Assembly (NCBI RefSeq): GCF_001619875.1
Contig: NZ_LRFC01000012.1
Span: forward strand, 62,001 to 126,000
Direction of reading: 5' to 3'
Source of the DNA: Fictibacillus phosphorivorans
Lineage (GTDB): Bacteria; Bacillota; Bacilli; Bacillales; Fictibacillaceae
Length of the DNA: 64,000 nt
In this document: piece by piece, positions 16,223 to 25,511 of the stretch
Numbering within the stretch: the first letter of the stretch is position 1
Layout: the number at the start of each line of letters is the position of its first letter
The notes under the pieces: generated by a model
The model's input: the letters and a program-made list of their open reading frames with translations, nothing else
Database searches by the model: none
What the model was told of the DNA's origin: nothing
Made by a program: the position numbers and the translations under genes

Positions 16223-17980
16223 ATGTTTTCAGTTTTAGGTAAGTTAGCCTGGTTTTTTAAGAGGCATTGGATTCGGTACACAGTTGCAGTGGTGCTGCTG
16301 ACTGGAGTAGGGATTATTGAGATCATCCCACCAAAACTCATAGGAAATATTATTGATTCCATTCATATGGGTACGATTACAAGAGAAGATATGATGAAGA
16401 CGCTCGGAATCTTTGTAGCCGTTCTGATTTCGATGTACGTCACGATGTATATCTGGATGTATCAGCTGTTTGGAGGTGCTTTTATTATTGAACGTACGAT
16501 GCGTTCTAGATTCATGCGCCATTTATTAAAGATGACACCTACCTTTTTTGAGAAAAATAGAACAGGAGATTTGATGGCTCGAGCAACAAATGATCTGAAG
16601 GCCATCTCTATGACCGCTGGATTCGGAATATTAACGCTCGTTGATTCAAGTTTGTTCATGCTGACAATTCTCTTCGTTATGGGATTCATGATCAGCTGGA
16701 AATTAACGTTCGCAGCGCTTATCCCACTCCCTGTTATCGCTTATATCATTAAAAAGTATGGAAAAAAAGTACATCAGCGGTTTACCGTTGCACAAGATGC
16801 ATTTGGCGAAATGAACGACTCTGTCTTAGAAAGCATTCAAGGGGTTCGTGTTATCCGCGCATATGTGCAGGAGGAAGCGGATGTAGAACGCTTCAATAAA
16901 GTAACAGAAGATGTGTTTGAAAAAAACTTGGCTGTATCACGTATTGACGCACTTTTCGAACCGACCATTAAGGTGCTAGTCGGAATGAGTTACTTGATCG
17001 GTTTAGGATACGGTGCCTACATGGTGTTTCACAAAACGATTACGCTTGGTGAACTTGTAACGTTTAACGTGTACCTTGGGATGCTGATCTGGCCGATGAT
17101 CGCGATCGGTGAACTTATCAATGTTATGGAACGCGGCAGTGCTTCACTTGATCGTGTTAACGAAACACTTAGCTACGAACCAGACGTGAAGAATGGAGAA
17201 GATCTTGTTCCATTACAAGATCCGGGCACGATTTCATTTGAGAATGTGACGTTCCGATACCCGTCTTCTGAAGTGGATAACTTAAAGAACATCAATGTTA
17301 CGGTCAAAAAAGGGGGAACCCTAGGAATCGTAGGACGTACGGGAAGCGGGAAAACGACTCTGCTCAAGAAGCTTTTAAGAGAATATCCAGCTGGAGAAGG
17401 GAAGATTTCGTTTGCGGGTGTTGAGATTGAAGACATTGCGCTTGAAAATCTTCAAGGCTGGATCGGCTATGTGCCCCAGGACGCTATTCTATTCTCTAAA
17501 ACGGTGCAAGAAAATATCCTCTTCGGCAACAGTTCAGCTGATGTGGATAAACTAAACCATGTGATGGAGATGGCTTCTTTTAGAAAAGATGTTCAATTCC
17601 TTCCTGAAGGACTGAACACACTTGTAGGGGAAAAGGGAGTTGCATTATCAGGAGGTCAGAAGCAGCGTGTATCTATTGCACGAGCACTGTGCGTAGACCC
17701 AGAAATATTAATTTTAGACGATGCGCTTTCGGCTGTTGATGCAAAAACGGAGACGGCCATCATCGGAAATATTCGTAAAGAGCGTGCCGGAAAGACGACA
17801 TTTATTACAACTCACCGATTGTCAGCTGTTGAACACGCAGATTGGATCATCGTTATTGATGATGGAGCGATTGTAGACGAAGGCAGACATGAGGACTTAA
17901 TAGCAAGAGATGGCTGGTATAAAGAGCAGCATGAACGCCAGCAGATCGAACAAAACTTAAATGATAATAAGGCGGTGTAG
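16223..17980 (+). CDS. bmrC: Multidrug ABC exporter half-subunit BmrC
   Basis: 585 residues, exactly the length known for BmrC (YheI). Six membrane helices in residues 1-310, then the ATPase: Walker A GRTGSGKTT (about 370), signature LSGGQKQR (about 475) and Walker B LILDDALSAVD. The residue after the Walker B aspartate is Asp instead of catalytic Glu (about residue 500), so this subunit carries the degenerate site of the heterodimer. It is followed after 2 bp by bmrD. Expression should depend on the upstream attenuator. Confidence 0.94.
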   Translation: MFSVLGKLAWFFKRHWIRYTVAVVLLTGVGIIEIIPPKLIGNIIDSIHMGTITREDMMKTLGIFVAVLISMYVTMYIWMYQLFGGAFIIERTMRSRFMRHLLKMTPTFFEKNRTGDLMARATNDLKAISMTAGFGILTLVDSSLFMLTILFVMGFMISWKLTFAALIPLPVIAYIIKKYGKKVHQRFTVAQDAFGEMNDSVLESIQGVRVIRAYVQEEADVERFNKVTEDVFEKNLAVSRIDALFEPTIKVLVGMSYLIGLGYGAYMVFHKTITLGELVTFNVYLGMLIWPMIAIGELINVMERGSASLDRVNETLSYEPDVKNGEDLVPLQDPGTISFENVTFRYPSSEVDNLKNINVTVKKGGTLGIVGRTGSGKTTLLKKLLREYPAGEGKISFAGVEIEDIALENLQGWIGYVPQDAILFSKTVQENILFGNSSADVDKLNHVMEMASFRKDVQFLPEGLNTLVGEKGVALSGGQKQRVSIARALCVDPEILILDDALSAVDAKTETAIIGNIRKERAGKTTFITTHRLSAVEHADWIIVIDDGAIVDEGRHEDLIARDGWYKEQHERQQIEQNLNDNKAV

Positions 17981-17982
17981 CC

Positions 17983-20007
17983 ATGAACGTTGGAAAACGC
18001 CTGTTTCAATACGCACTTCACTATAAAAAGAACTTTATTCTAGGTCTCTTGATGCTGACCGTTGCAATCGGAGCGGAGCTGACAGGACCCTTTATCGCAA
18101 AGACCATGATCGATGACCATATACTTGGGATTGAAAAACCATGGTATCAAGTGGATAAAAAAGAAAAAGCCGCAGTGAACTATGATGGGAACTGGTATAA
18201 ACGAAGCGATCATTTTGATTCAGGAGAAAATAAAGGAAAAGAAATAAGAGTCATTCAAGTAAAACGAGATTATTACGTTGTTTCGCAGCCTATTTCTTTT
18301 GACGGAGAACGAACAGCGAAAGACGGAGCTGTGACGATTTCGTTTAAAGGGAAATCAGAAACATATCCTGCAGATGAGTTAAGCACAAACGAAACATTTG
18401 CTTTTTATAAGCCGGAAATTGCAGGCATCATGAAGCTGACAATGATCTATTTAGGACTGCTGCTATTTGCATCATTCTTTCAATACGGTCAGCGCTATAT
18501 GCTTCAGCGTTCTTCTAATCTGGTCATAAAGAAGATTCGTCAAGATGTGTTCGCTCACGTACAGCGTGTAGCTATCACTTATTTTGATAATCAGCCAGCG
18601 GGTAAGATCGTTTCTCGTATAACAAATGATACAGAAGCGATTAAAGAGCTTTTCATTAACGTACTAGCAAACTTCTTTACAGGTATCATCTATTTGACGG
18701 GGATCTTTATTGCCTTGTTCTTGCTTGATGCAAAGTTGGCAACAATCTGTCTCATTCTTGTACCGATCCTTGTTGTATGGATCATTGTTTACCGTAAGTT
18801 TGCATCAAAATATAACCATAAGATCCGTTCTACTCTAAGTGACATCAACGGAATGATCAATGAATCTATTAATGGTATGACAATTATTCAAGCGTTTAAG
18901 AGACAAAAAGAAACAACTGAAGAATTTGAAACGATGAACAAAGAATACTTCACGTTCCAAAATAAGCTGTTAAGTCTAAACGCGATGACAGGGCATAATC
19001 TGGTACTGTTCTTGAAAAACCTTGCGTTTATGGCGTTCATCTGGCACTTTGGCGGGCAGGCGCTTGGAGTAGGTTCAGTTATTTCCATTGGTGTTCTTTA
19101 TGCCTTTGTTGATTATTTGAACCGTATGTTCCACCCAGTTACAGGTATGGTCAACCAGCTTGCACAACTTGAACAGGCATTGGTATCAGCAGAGAGAGTA
19201 TTCGTACTGATGGATGAACCAGGGCAGACAGTTACAAAAACAGAGATCGATCGTTACAAAGGTAATGTAGCGTTTCAGGATGTTACCTTTAGTTACGTTG
19301 AAGGTGAACCCGTGCTAAAGAATATAACATTCGAAGCAAACCAAGGAGAGACAGTGGCGCTTGTTGGCCACACGGGTTCAGGTAAAAGTTCGGTCATGAA
19401 CTTGTTATTCCGATTCTATGATATTAAAGAAGGCAAGATCGTCATTGACGGAAAGGACATTATGGAACTTTCCAAACAGGAATTGCGTCAGCATATGGGA
19501 ATCGTTCTGCAAGATCCATTCTTGTTTTCAGGGACGATTGCATCCAATGTTAGCCTAGATAATCCTGAAATCACGAGGGAACAAGTGGAAAAGGCACTTA
19601 CTGATGTAGGAGCTATGCCATTTATCAATAACTTGCCAAAGGGATTGGATGAACCGGTTATAGAAAAAGGAAGCACACTTTCGTCCGGCCAGCGCCAACT
19701 GATTTCTTTTGCAAGAGCACTTGCTTACAACCCAGCAATTCTAATTCTGGACGAAGCAACGGCAAGTATCGATACAGAAACAGAAGCAGTCATTCAAGAT
19801 GCATTGGATGTACTGAAACGTGGAAGAACCACCTTCATTATTGCGCACAGACTTTCTACGATTAAAAGTGCCGATCAAATTCTCGTACTTGATCGCGGTG
19901 TAATTGTTGAACGCGGAAGTCATGAAGAATTGATGGAAGTAAAAGGCCGTTACTTCCAGATGTATCAGCTTCAACAAGGAAAAACCGAAACACGAGCAGT
20001 CAGCTAA
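17983..20007 (+). CDS. bmrD: Multidrug ABC exporter half-subunit BmrD
   Basis: 674 residues (YheH family). A large insertion of about 90 residues lies between membrane helices 1 and 2 (roughly 45-135), the extracellular cap that distinguishes BmrD. The ATPase domain has Walker A GHTGSGKSS, a consensus catalytic glutamate in LILDEATASID, and a degenerate signature (TLSSGQRQL in place of LSGGQ). Together with BmrC's complementary changes this leaves one active ATP site per dimer. Exports drugs such as Hoechst dye and doxorubicin in the characterised homologue. Confidence 0.95.
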   Translation: MNVGKRLFQYALHYKKNFILGLLMLTVAIGAELTGPFIAKTMIDDHILGIEKPWYQVDKKEKAAVNYDGNWYKRSDHFDSGENKGKEIRVIQVKRDYYVVSQPISFDGERTAKDGAVTISFKGKSETYPADELSTNETFAFYKPEIAGIMKLTMIYLGLLLFASFFQYGQRYMLQRSSNLVIKKIRQDVFAHVQRVAITYFDNQPAGKIVSRITNDTEAIKELFINVLANFFTGIIYLTGIFIALFLLDAKLATICLILVPILVVWIIVYRKFASKYNHKIRSTLSDINGMINESINGMTIIQAFKRQKETTEEFETMNKEYFTFQNKLLSLNAMTGHNLVLFLKNLAFMAFIWHFGGQALGVGSVISIGVLYAFVDYLNRMFHPVTGMVNQLAQLEQALVSAERVFVLMDEPGQTVTKTEIDRYKGNVAFQDVTFSYVEGEPVLKNITFEANQGETVALVGHTGSGKSSVMNLLFRFYDIKEGKIVIDGKDIMELSKQELRQHMGIVLQDPFLFSGTIASNVSLDNPEITREQVEKALTDVGAMPFINNLPKGLDEPVIEKGSTLSSGQRQLISFARALAYNPAILILDEATASIDTETEAVIQDALDVLKRGRTTFIIAHRLSTIKSADQILVLDRGVIVERGSHEELMEVKGRYFQMYQLQQGKTETRAVS

Positions 20008-20042
20008 ACAAAAAAAGGAGCCGATGCGGCTCCTTTTTTTTG
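20008..20042 (+). terminator. Terminator of the bmr operon
   Basis: AAAAAAAGGAGCC and GGCTCCTTTTTTT pair around GATGC. Confidence 0.92.
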
Positions 20043-20071
20043 TTATCTCATAGACTTAGACTTGTGTCATA

Positions 20072-20224
20072 TTAACCTTCTTCTTTATTCTTCTCATCCA
20101 TTTCATCATTTTGTTGACCGTCATCTACACCGTTATCTTGGTCAACACCGTCACCGCAAGCAGTTAATCCACCTAATGTTAACATAGCTGCTAATGTTCC
20201 AGCTGCCCATCTCTTTTTCCACAT
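20072..20224 (-). CDS. Small lipoprotein of 50 residues
   Basis: ATG 20224 is preceded by GAGGAG. The product begins MWKKRWAAGTLAAMLTLGG and continues with a lipobox LTAC (Cys23); the mature part of 28 residues is almost entirely Asp, Glu, Asn, Gln and Gly, with a DEKNKEEG tail. It should be an acidic peptide tethered to the outer face of the membrane. No family recognised. It sits between bmrD and hemAT, where B. subtilis has other small genes (yheG/yheF), but I cannot show homology. Confidence 0.75.
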   Translation of the reverse strand: MWKKRWAAGTLAAMLTLGGLTACGDGVDQDNGVDDGQQNDEMDEKNKEEG

Positions 20225-20389
20225 GTGAACCACTCCTCGTATATATTTTTTGTATTTAATTTGGTTTAGTGAAAGATTCCCTTAATGGCGTCGATAAAAC
20301 ATATGAGTATGCAAAATGTGAGTATAGTCGCATGGAAATGCTTCATTTTGGATGATAACAAGTGATAAAACAGGAAGAAGGAACCCAAC

Positions 20390-21709
20390 ATGGCTTCAAT
20401 TTTAAGTATTCTTACGAAAAAGAGTAATGCAACTGCTGTTCAGAACCCTTTAGACCAGTATAAAGACGAGGTTAAGATTTTATTGTCACCAGAGAGTGAG
20501 TGGCAGAAACAGCTGGATATGATTTCTTTAACGACGGAAGACCTCGCCATTATTCGTTCTTTAAAGCCATTGATCTCTGAGAACATAGAGAATATTGTGA
20601 ATCAATTTTATAAAAACATAGAACATGTACCAGGCTTGATGGAGATCATCCAGAAGCACAGCTCAGTTAAGAGGCTTCAAGTTACTTTAATGAAACATAT
20701 ACAAGAAATGTTCGATGGCATCATTGATCTAGAATACATTGAACAAAGAAGAGTGATCGCGCATATCCATTTTAAAATTGGTTTAAAGCCTAAATGGTAT
20801 ATTTGCTCGTTTCAGGACATGCTGCTTTCGTTTTTGTCCATTTTGGATCAGCACATTGAAAACCGAAATGACTATCAGCTAGCTGTAAAAGCAGTAACGA
20901 AGCTATTGAATTTTGAGCAGCAGATCGTGCTGGAAGCCTTTGAGTTAGAGCAGGTGAAAGAAAGAGCTAGACATGAAGAACAAAAACAGCAAATTGCGCT
21001 TTCTGTAGGCGACTCGGTAGAAGAGTTGGCAAGCATCTCAGAACAAACGAGTGCATCACTTCAAGAATTAACATCTAAAGCAGATGAAGTGGTTGTTTTT
21101 GCAAAAGATACAGCAGAGTCAGCAGCAGATGTCTCCAAAAACTCTTTAGCAGGTAAGAGTAAACTCGATGATCATCAGAATATGATTTTAAAAGTAAAAG
21201 AGCAGTCGCAGCAAATTTCTGCAGAGTTGATCAACTTGGAACAAGCTACTGTGAAAATTAATGATGTAGTAGATATCGTAACAGCAATCGCTGAACAGAC
21301 AAATCTTTTGTCTCTTAATGCAGCAATTGAAGCAGCTAGAGCTGGTGAAGCGGGGAAGGGGTTCTCGGTCGTTGCTCATGAAGTTCGAAAGTTAGCGGAC
21401 CAAACAAAAACATCCGTTTCAGGCGTTTCTGAACTTGTAAAGAATACACATAAGAGAATAGAGGCTGTTTCACAATCTGTTGAAAGTATTCATCACTATA
21501 TTAACGACAGTGTATCAGAGGCAACTGAAATTTCGGATTTCTTTGTGGCGATTCTTTCAAAAATGGACGAGAGTACGGACAGAAGCGGTAAGCTGGAAAA
21601 AGAAGTAGAAGTGATGGCTGAAGTTATTGAAGAATTGAGTCAAGCTGTAGGTCAAATTGCGGTATCAGCTGATTCACTAACCGACGTGACGAAAAGCATG
21701 CAGCACTAA
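20390..21709 (+). CDS. hemAT: Heme-based aerotaxis transducer HemAT
   Basis: 439 residues, soluble. The N-terminal half is a sensor globin; the proximal heme-binding histidine lies in [10 protein letters not shown] (His125 or His127). The C-terminal half is a methyl-accepting chemotaxis signalling domain with the conserved hairpin [20 protein letters not shown]. HemAT binds oxygen and signals to CheA. No membrane segment is present, as expected. Single gene with its own terminator; AGAAGGA precedes ATG 20390 region. Confidence 0.95.
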   Translation: MASILSILTKKSNATAVQNPLDQYKDEVKILLSPESEWQKQLDMISLTTEDLAIIRSLKPLISENIENIVNQFYKNIEHVPGLMEIIQKHSSVKRLQVTLMKHIQEMFDGIIDLEYIEQRRVIAHIHFKIGLKPKWYICSFQDMLLSFLSILDQHIENRNDYQLAVKAVTKLLNFEQQIVLEAFELEQVKERARHEEQKQQIALSVGDSVEELASISEQTSASLQELTSKADEVVVFAKDTAESAADVSKNSLAGKSKLDDHQNMILKVKEQSQQISAELINLEQATVKINDVVDIVTAIAEQTNLLSLNAAIEAARAGEAGKGFSVVAHEVRKLADQTKTSVSGVSELVKNTHKRIEAVSQSVESIHHYINDSVSEATEISDFFVAILSKMDESTDRSGKLEKEVEVMAEVIEELSQAVGQIAVSADSLTDVTKSMQH

Positions 21710-21744
21710 AAAGGAACTGATCCTATGGGATCAGTTCTTTATTT
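21710..21744. terminator. Terminator shared by hemAT and the convergent gene
   Basis: AAGGAACTGATCC and GGATCAGTTCTTT pair around TATG, with A-rich and T-rich flanks on both sides. Confidence 0.88.
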
Positions 21745-22071
21745 ATTAATGACATATTGAGCTCTGCTTGTTTCAAAGGAAACAATATTATCATCTGTTC
21801 GGATGTCTTTGATGCCTTCAATCGGAATCTCATACGTAACCGTAGGGAGTTCAACTTGTGCACCATCTTCAGCTGCATAAGCTGTTCCGTGCAAAAACAA
21901 AATGTGGTCTCCTAAATAGTCATCGTGTGCGTCTCTTTGTTCAAATGTTGCTTCTGTAAGTGAGATTCTGATTTGATCGATATCGCCTGTTTCTTCTTTG
22001 CGAATGGAGATCTGGCTCCCAGCCCACCCATTGAGTACATCTTTTAGATCGATAATTTTTGTGTCAGACAT
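21739..22071 (-). CDS. Conserved hypothetical protein, 110 residues
   Basis: Acidic soluble protein with beta-prone sequence (for example LFLHGTAYAAED and TYEIPIEGIKDIRTDDNIVSF). I do not recognise the family. GAGGTG six bases before ATG 22071 fixes the start three codons after an upstream GTG. No signal peptide or membrane segment. Convergent with hemAT and separated by 330 bp from the next gene. Confidence 0.75.
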   Translation of the reverse strand: MSDTKIIDLKDVLNGWAGSQISIRKEETGDIDQIRISLTEATFEQRDAHDDYLGDHILFLHGTAYAAEDGAQVELPTVTYEIPIEGIKDIRTDDNIVSFETSRAQYVINK

Positions 22072-22233
22072 AGTTTTCACCTCATTATCAATCTTCCCGT
22101 AATCGGTAATCTTAAACCGAAGAATAATGAATGCAAACCGATTTTGAAGAACCTAATAAGAAGGGTATAGAGAGGTTGTACATTTGAGAAGGACGTTCGA
22201 TTAGATTGTCCATGCGGATAGAACTCGAAAATA

Positions 22234-22296
22234 TTTTTACGAGGTAATCTCTAATTTTTACAAGGTAATTCATTATTTATACGAGGTAATCCATAA
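22234..22296. repeat. 21-bp tandem array A (3 units)
   Basis: Three units of exactly 21 bp with the core TTTTTACGAGGTAAT and a variable tail (CTCTAA, TCATTA, CCATAA). A degenerate fourth follows. The core resembles those of arrays B, C and E. Confidence 0.85.
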
Positions 22297-22354
22297 TAAT
22301 TTCACGTATAAAATTATTTATCCGATTTTCGACAAAATCCAACAATCATTATCT

Positions 22355-22396
22355 ATAAAAAGACTCACAAAGACTTTTCAGCACTTTGTGAGTCTC
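22355..22396 (-). terminator. Terminator of the DUF2157/GDYXXLXY operon
   Basis: On the minus strand AGACTCACAAAG and CTTTGTGAGTCT pair around an 11-base loop, followed by TTTTTAT. Confidence 0.9.
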
Positions 22397-22400
22397 CTCA

Positions 22401-22922
22401 TTAAGGATTAAGTTCCACAATCTTATGAGCTCCCCAAGGGGCAACACTTATCATAACATCCATATCACTAGCTTGCTCCTCAAGTTCCTTGCCTGTATTT
22501 TCTTGAACATAATAGCGTTCAAACCCATAAGTAAGTTCAATTTGATCAAAAGAATTGTCACCCCAGGTCTTTTCAGCTTTTGCTGTTAAAACAACCTCGT
22601 TATCCTTTACATCTGGTTTTTCTGGATACACATTCTTTACTACATAATATCCCTTTTTATCGGGTTGAAGTACAACATACGCATTCCGTTCTCCACGGTC
22701 AAGTGCAGTCAGATCCCCTTTATAAGTTGAGAGGGGTACCCTGCTGATCTCAAATCGAAGCGTTACATAATCTCCATATAAGATATCTCGTGGATCGACG
22801 GGTACTGTTTTAATTTTTATCTCTTTTCCAAAATAATCAATGCTGTAATAACTTCCGGCAATAAAAACAAGAAACAAAACTTGAAGAAGGGCAGCGATCA
22901 TCCAGCCGCGTTTTTTAGTCAT
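22401..22922 (-). CDS. GDYXXLXY domain membrane-anchored protein
   Basis: 173 residues. One N-terminal membrane helix (about 6-28) followed by an extracytoplasmic domain with the family motif YGDYVTLRFEI. GGAGG eight bases before ATG 22922 decides the start. The ATG overlaps the stop of the DUF2157 gene (ATGACTAA), showing translational coupling. These two families are usually found together; function unknown. Confidence 0.88.
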   Translation of the reverse strand: MTKKRGWMIAALLQVLFLVFIAGSYYSIDYFGKEIKIKTVPVDPRDILYGDYVTLRFEISRVPLSTYKGDLTALDRGERNAYVVLQPDKKGYYVVKNVYPEKPDVKDNEVVLTAKAEKTWGDNSFDQIELTYGFERYYVQENTGKELEEQASDMDVMISVAPWGAHKIVELNP

Positions 22923-24153
22923 GGTGCGGTCCTCCATTCTTCAAAATCTTCATTTTCTTACGCTGAAGAAACGAATTTAGAATAAATAACAGAATCCCGC
23001 CTAGCAAGAAGAAAATGGATTTTGGCATGAATGACCATGCTAGATTAAAGTATCCCATTAGACAGACAAGCAAAAACAGCACGATTCCGAAATTGATCTG
23101 TGACCTGTTCTCGTTTCGATATCCTTCAGCCAGCTTGAATCCGGAATAAACAAACATGACAATCAAATAAACGAGACCTACCAATAGTGGATCAGCTACT
23201 TTTACAAGATAGAAAAACGGTACGAAAATTAATAGTTCCCATGCGTGCATGTAAAGGTTCTCTTTACGTTTTCCTATGATTGAAAGGGCAAGGATCACGA
23301 TCAATATCGGAAGAAACACATATGGTGCGGGAAGTTCAAGATCAGATGAGAAGTCATTTGTCAGCATGAAATATAAACCGTAAGCATAACCGAAACCAAT
23401 GAGTGTTCCTAAAGTATGAAACGGCTGTTTAAATACATTCTTCTCAACCCATAATCCAGCTGTAAATAATGCAAAGCCAAATAGGAAGAACCAGAGGAAA
23501 TTGATATCCTCAACAATAATGAACATTAGAGCTTGAATACTTAAGCCGACGGTGAAAACCCATGACTTCTGATTCGTCGGGTAAAGGAATACATAACCGC
23601 CAACAGCCAAGAGAAAAATGACAAATAAAAGGTAACTAAAGCTTTGGAATTCGTTTAAGCTATAAAGCTGACCACCGACTGTTAGCACACACAAGAGGAA
23701 GTAATAGAGTTTGTTGCGGTCTCTAAACAAATAATACACGGCAGGTAAACTCCAAAAAACAAATAAACGTGCATCAACGGCATTTAAATGGAACGTCTGT
23801 CCCAGTAATATAATGGAGGCGCCGAAGGAAATGATACCGAGGATGTTAAGAGAAGTTCCCAACGTATCGTTCCCTGCTTTTAAACTGCGATCTCCAGTGT
23901 AGTAAAAACCGAGCATAATTACGATGAGCAATAAAAGTCTTGCGAGCGGGGAAATCTCACCCCAGTTGGATGCAATGAAAGATAAGATACCGATTCCAAT
24001 CAAAATACTAGCTAAAACAGGCAAAATGCTAGTTACTCTGCGTTTGTTATCTGTATCAGGATAACGTGCAACAATCAAATCAAGCTGATCCTCCGTGATG
24101 ATATTGTCTTCTACCCACTTTTGTCCTTCGTTTCTCATCCATTTTTTGTTCAT
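22915..24153 (-). CDS. DUF2157 polytopic membrane protein
   Basis: About 412 residues. A soluble N-terminus (KWVEDNIITEDQLDLIVARYP) typical of DUF2157 is followed by 12 or more short hydrophobic helices. AGGTGG lies six bases before ATG 24153; an upstream ATG at 24189 has no site. Forms a coupled pair with the GDYXXLXY protein. No biochemical role known. Confidence 0.88.
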   Translation of the reverse strand: MNKKWMRNEGQKWVEDNIITEDQLDLIVARYPDTDNKRRVTSILPVLASILIGIGILSFIASNWGEISPLARLLLLIVIMLGFYYTGDRSLKAGNDTLGTSLNILGIISFGASIILLGQTFHLNAVDARLFVFWSLPAVYYLFRDRNKLYYFLLCVLTVGGQLYSLNEFQSFSYLLFVIFLLAVGGYVFLYPTNQKSWVFTVGLSIQALMFIIVEDINFLWFFLFGFALFTAGLWVEKNVFKQPFHTLGTLIGFGYAYGLYFMLTNDFSSDLELPAPYVFLPILIVILALSIIGKRKENLYMHAWELLIFVPFFYLVKVADPLLVGLVYLIVMFVYSGFKLAEGYRNENRSQINFGIVLFLLVCLMGYFNLAWSFMPKSIFFLLGGILLFILNSFLQRKKMKILKNGGPHHD

Positions 24154-24334
24154 TTTATCCCACCTCATTTCATGTATATGTATGGTCAATGAAAAACAGG
24201 TCGTATTAAAATATATTCTCTTTAAGTGTAATATTACACTCTGATTATTTTGATATCAAGAAATAAAATGATTATTTAATTCGAATGTTTTATTATAAAC
24301 GGTCATAAGTCGCAAACTTTGTAGCTCTTGAAAG

Positions 24335-24467
24335 TGATTGATTTCCGTTCCGGGCTGCTCGCTTTCCGCGGGGCAGGCGGTGAGCCACATTCGTACGTTT
24401 CACTCTTAAGTGTCTCACCTGCCCACCTGTCCTAGCCGAGAGTCTCGCATCCTCCACTCCAATCAAC
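24335..24467 (-). repeat. Dispersed modular inverted repeat, copy R2 (standard)
   Basis: Minus-strand copy of about 133 bp: GTTGATT at its left end (complement, 24461-24467), GGTGAGACACTT...TTGTGGCTCACC-type core, and GCCCCGCGGAAAGCGAGC then GGAACGGAAATCAATC at the right end. The spurious reading frame across it is not a gene. Confidence 0.88.
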
Positions 24468-24529
24468 CTAGGCAAAGAAGAAAATTAAACAAATGCCTCT
24501 AAAGAAACAATCTTTTAAAGAAGAACCTT

Positions 24530-24560
24530 AAAAAAAGAACAGCCTCTAAAGCTGTTCCCT
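24530..24560 (-). terminator. Terminator of the SDR gene
   Basis: On the minus strand GGAACAGC and GCTGTTC pair around TTTAGAG, followed by TTTTTTTAAGG. Confidence 0.88.
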
Positions 24561-24572
24561 GATTTCTGCTAT

Positions 24573-25367
24573 TTATTTTTTATCCTGTACATAGTGTACG
24601 ACTTTCAAAACGGTCTTTCGAGGTAAGAATCGAACGATGTTAGCTAATGCTTTGTTTTTAAAGCCGGGAACTTCTACAGCTTTTTCTTTCATGAGTGCGT
24701 TATAGCCAGATAATGCTACATCCTGGGCATTCATTGTACCTGATTGGAAAAGGCGAGAAGACTCGAGACTTGCTCTTTTCTCAAAATTAGTCGCAGTTGC
24801 CCCAGGGCAGAGTGCTGTTACGCTGACGTTAGTATGGCGCAGTTCGTAATCGATCGCCTCTGAAAAAGAAAGCACATATGCTTTCGTTGCATAGTACACG
24901 GCCATTAATGGACCTGGCTGAAAAGCTGCAGTAGAGGCTACGTTTAAAATCTTACCTCTGTTGCGCTTGATCATGCCTGGCAAAAGCTGTTTTGTTAAGG
25001 TGGTTAAAGCTGTGATGTTTACTTGAAGCATATCCTTTTCGTCTTTCCATGATGTCTCATCAAATGGTCCGTATGCTGCGAATCCGGCATTGTTGATTAA
25101 GATATCGATCTCTATCCCTTTTGCCAAAATTTCTGCAGTCAGTTCTTCTGCAGCATCAGCAAGACTTAAATCTTTTGAGAAAATCGTTACTTCAATACCA
25201 TGTTTCGCTCTTAAACCATTTGCAATCTCATTAAGTCTTTTTTCATTTCTTGCCGTGAGTACGACATGATAGCCATCTTTTGCGAGCAGGTTTGCAAATT
25301 CAAGTCCTATTCCGCTTGAAGCTCCAGTAATTAAGGCTGTTTTTAAAGCTGATTGATTATTTATCAT
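24573..25367 (-). CDS. Short-chain dehydrogenase/reductase
   Basis: 264 residues, classical SDR. The cofactor motif is TGASSGIG (residues 15-22), with NNAG at about 92. The catalytic Ser lies in NVASTAA and the Tyr/Lys pair in YYATKAYV. Substrate unknown. AAGGGATG precedes ATG 25367; the ORF could extend to 25430 but without a site. It is divergent from the aldehyde dehydrogenase gene, about 145 bp away, so the two may act on related alcohol/aldehyde metabolites (inference). Confidence 0.9.
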   Translation of the reverse strand: MINNQSALKTALITGASSGIGLEFANLLAKDGYHVVLTARNEKRLNEIANGLRAKHGIEVTIFSKDLSLADAAEELTAEILAKGIEIDILINNAGFAAYGPFDETSWKDEKDMLQVNITALTTLTKQLLPGMIKRNRGKILNVASTAAFQPGPLMAVYYATKAYVLSFSEAIDYELRHTNVSVTALCPGATATNFEKRASLESSRLFQSGTMNAQDVALSGYNALMKEKAVEVPGFKNKALANIVRFLPRKTVLKVVHYVQDKK

Positions 25368-25511
25368 AAGGAATACATCCCTTTCTGTTTTTATGTTTAT
25401 ATGTTTAAGAATATCAACATGATAACACATCAGGAAAAATAAATAAACAACATTTGCACAAAAAAGGTATGATGGAAGAAATAAGAATATTTAGACAAAG
25501 GAGGTGCGCAC

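Larger units (their letters stand above)
22072..22400. other. Intergenic stretch with 21-bp repeat array and terminator
   Basis: The stretch holds a three-unit 21-bp array (22234-22296) and the terminator of the GDYXXLXY gene (22355-22395). No further ORF or RNA could be recognised in the first 160 bases. Confidence 0.7.
24154..24572. other. Intergenic stretch containing repeat copy R2 and a terminator
   Basis: Between the divergent-lying ends of the DUF2157 operon start and the SDR gene end. Besides R2 (24335-24467) and the SDR terminator (24530-24560) I see only AT-rich sequence, probably the DUF2157 promoter near 24200-24290. Confidence 0.6.

Noticed and set aside
24293-24475. Apparent short gene with QVRHLRVKRTNVAHRLPRGK-type peptide
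   Set aside because: The same peptide appears in frames at 41733-41930 and 49256-49633; all lie in the dispersed repeat, and none has a ribosome-binding site. They are translations of a repeat and not genes.
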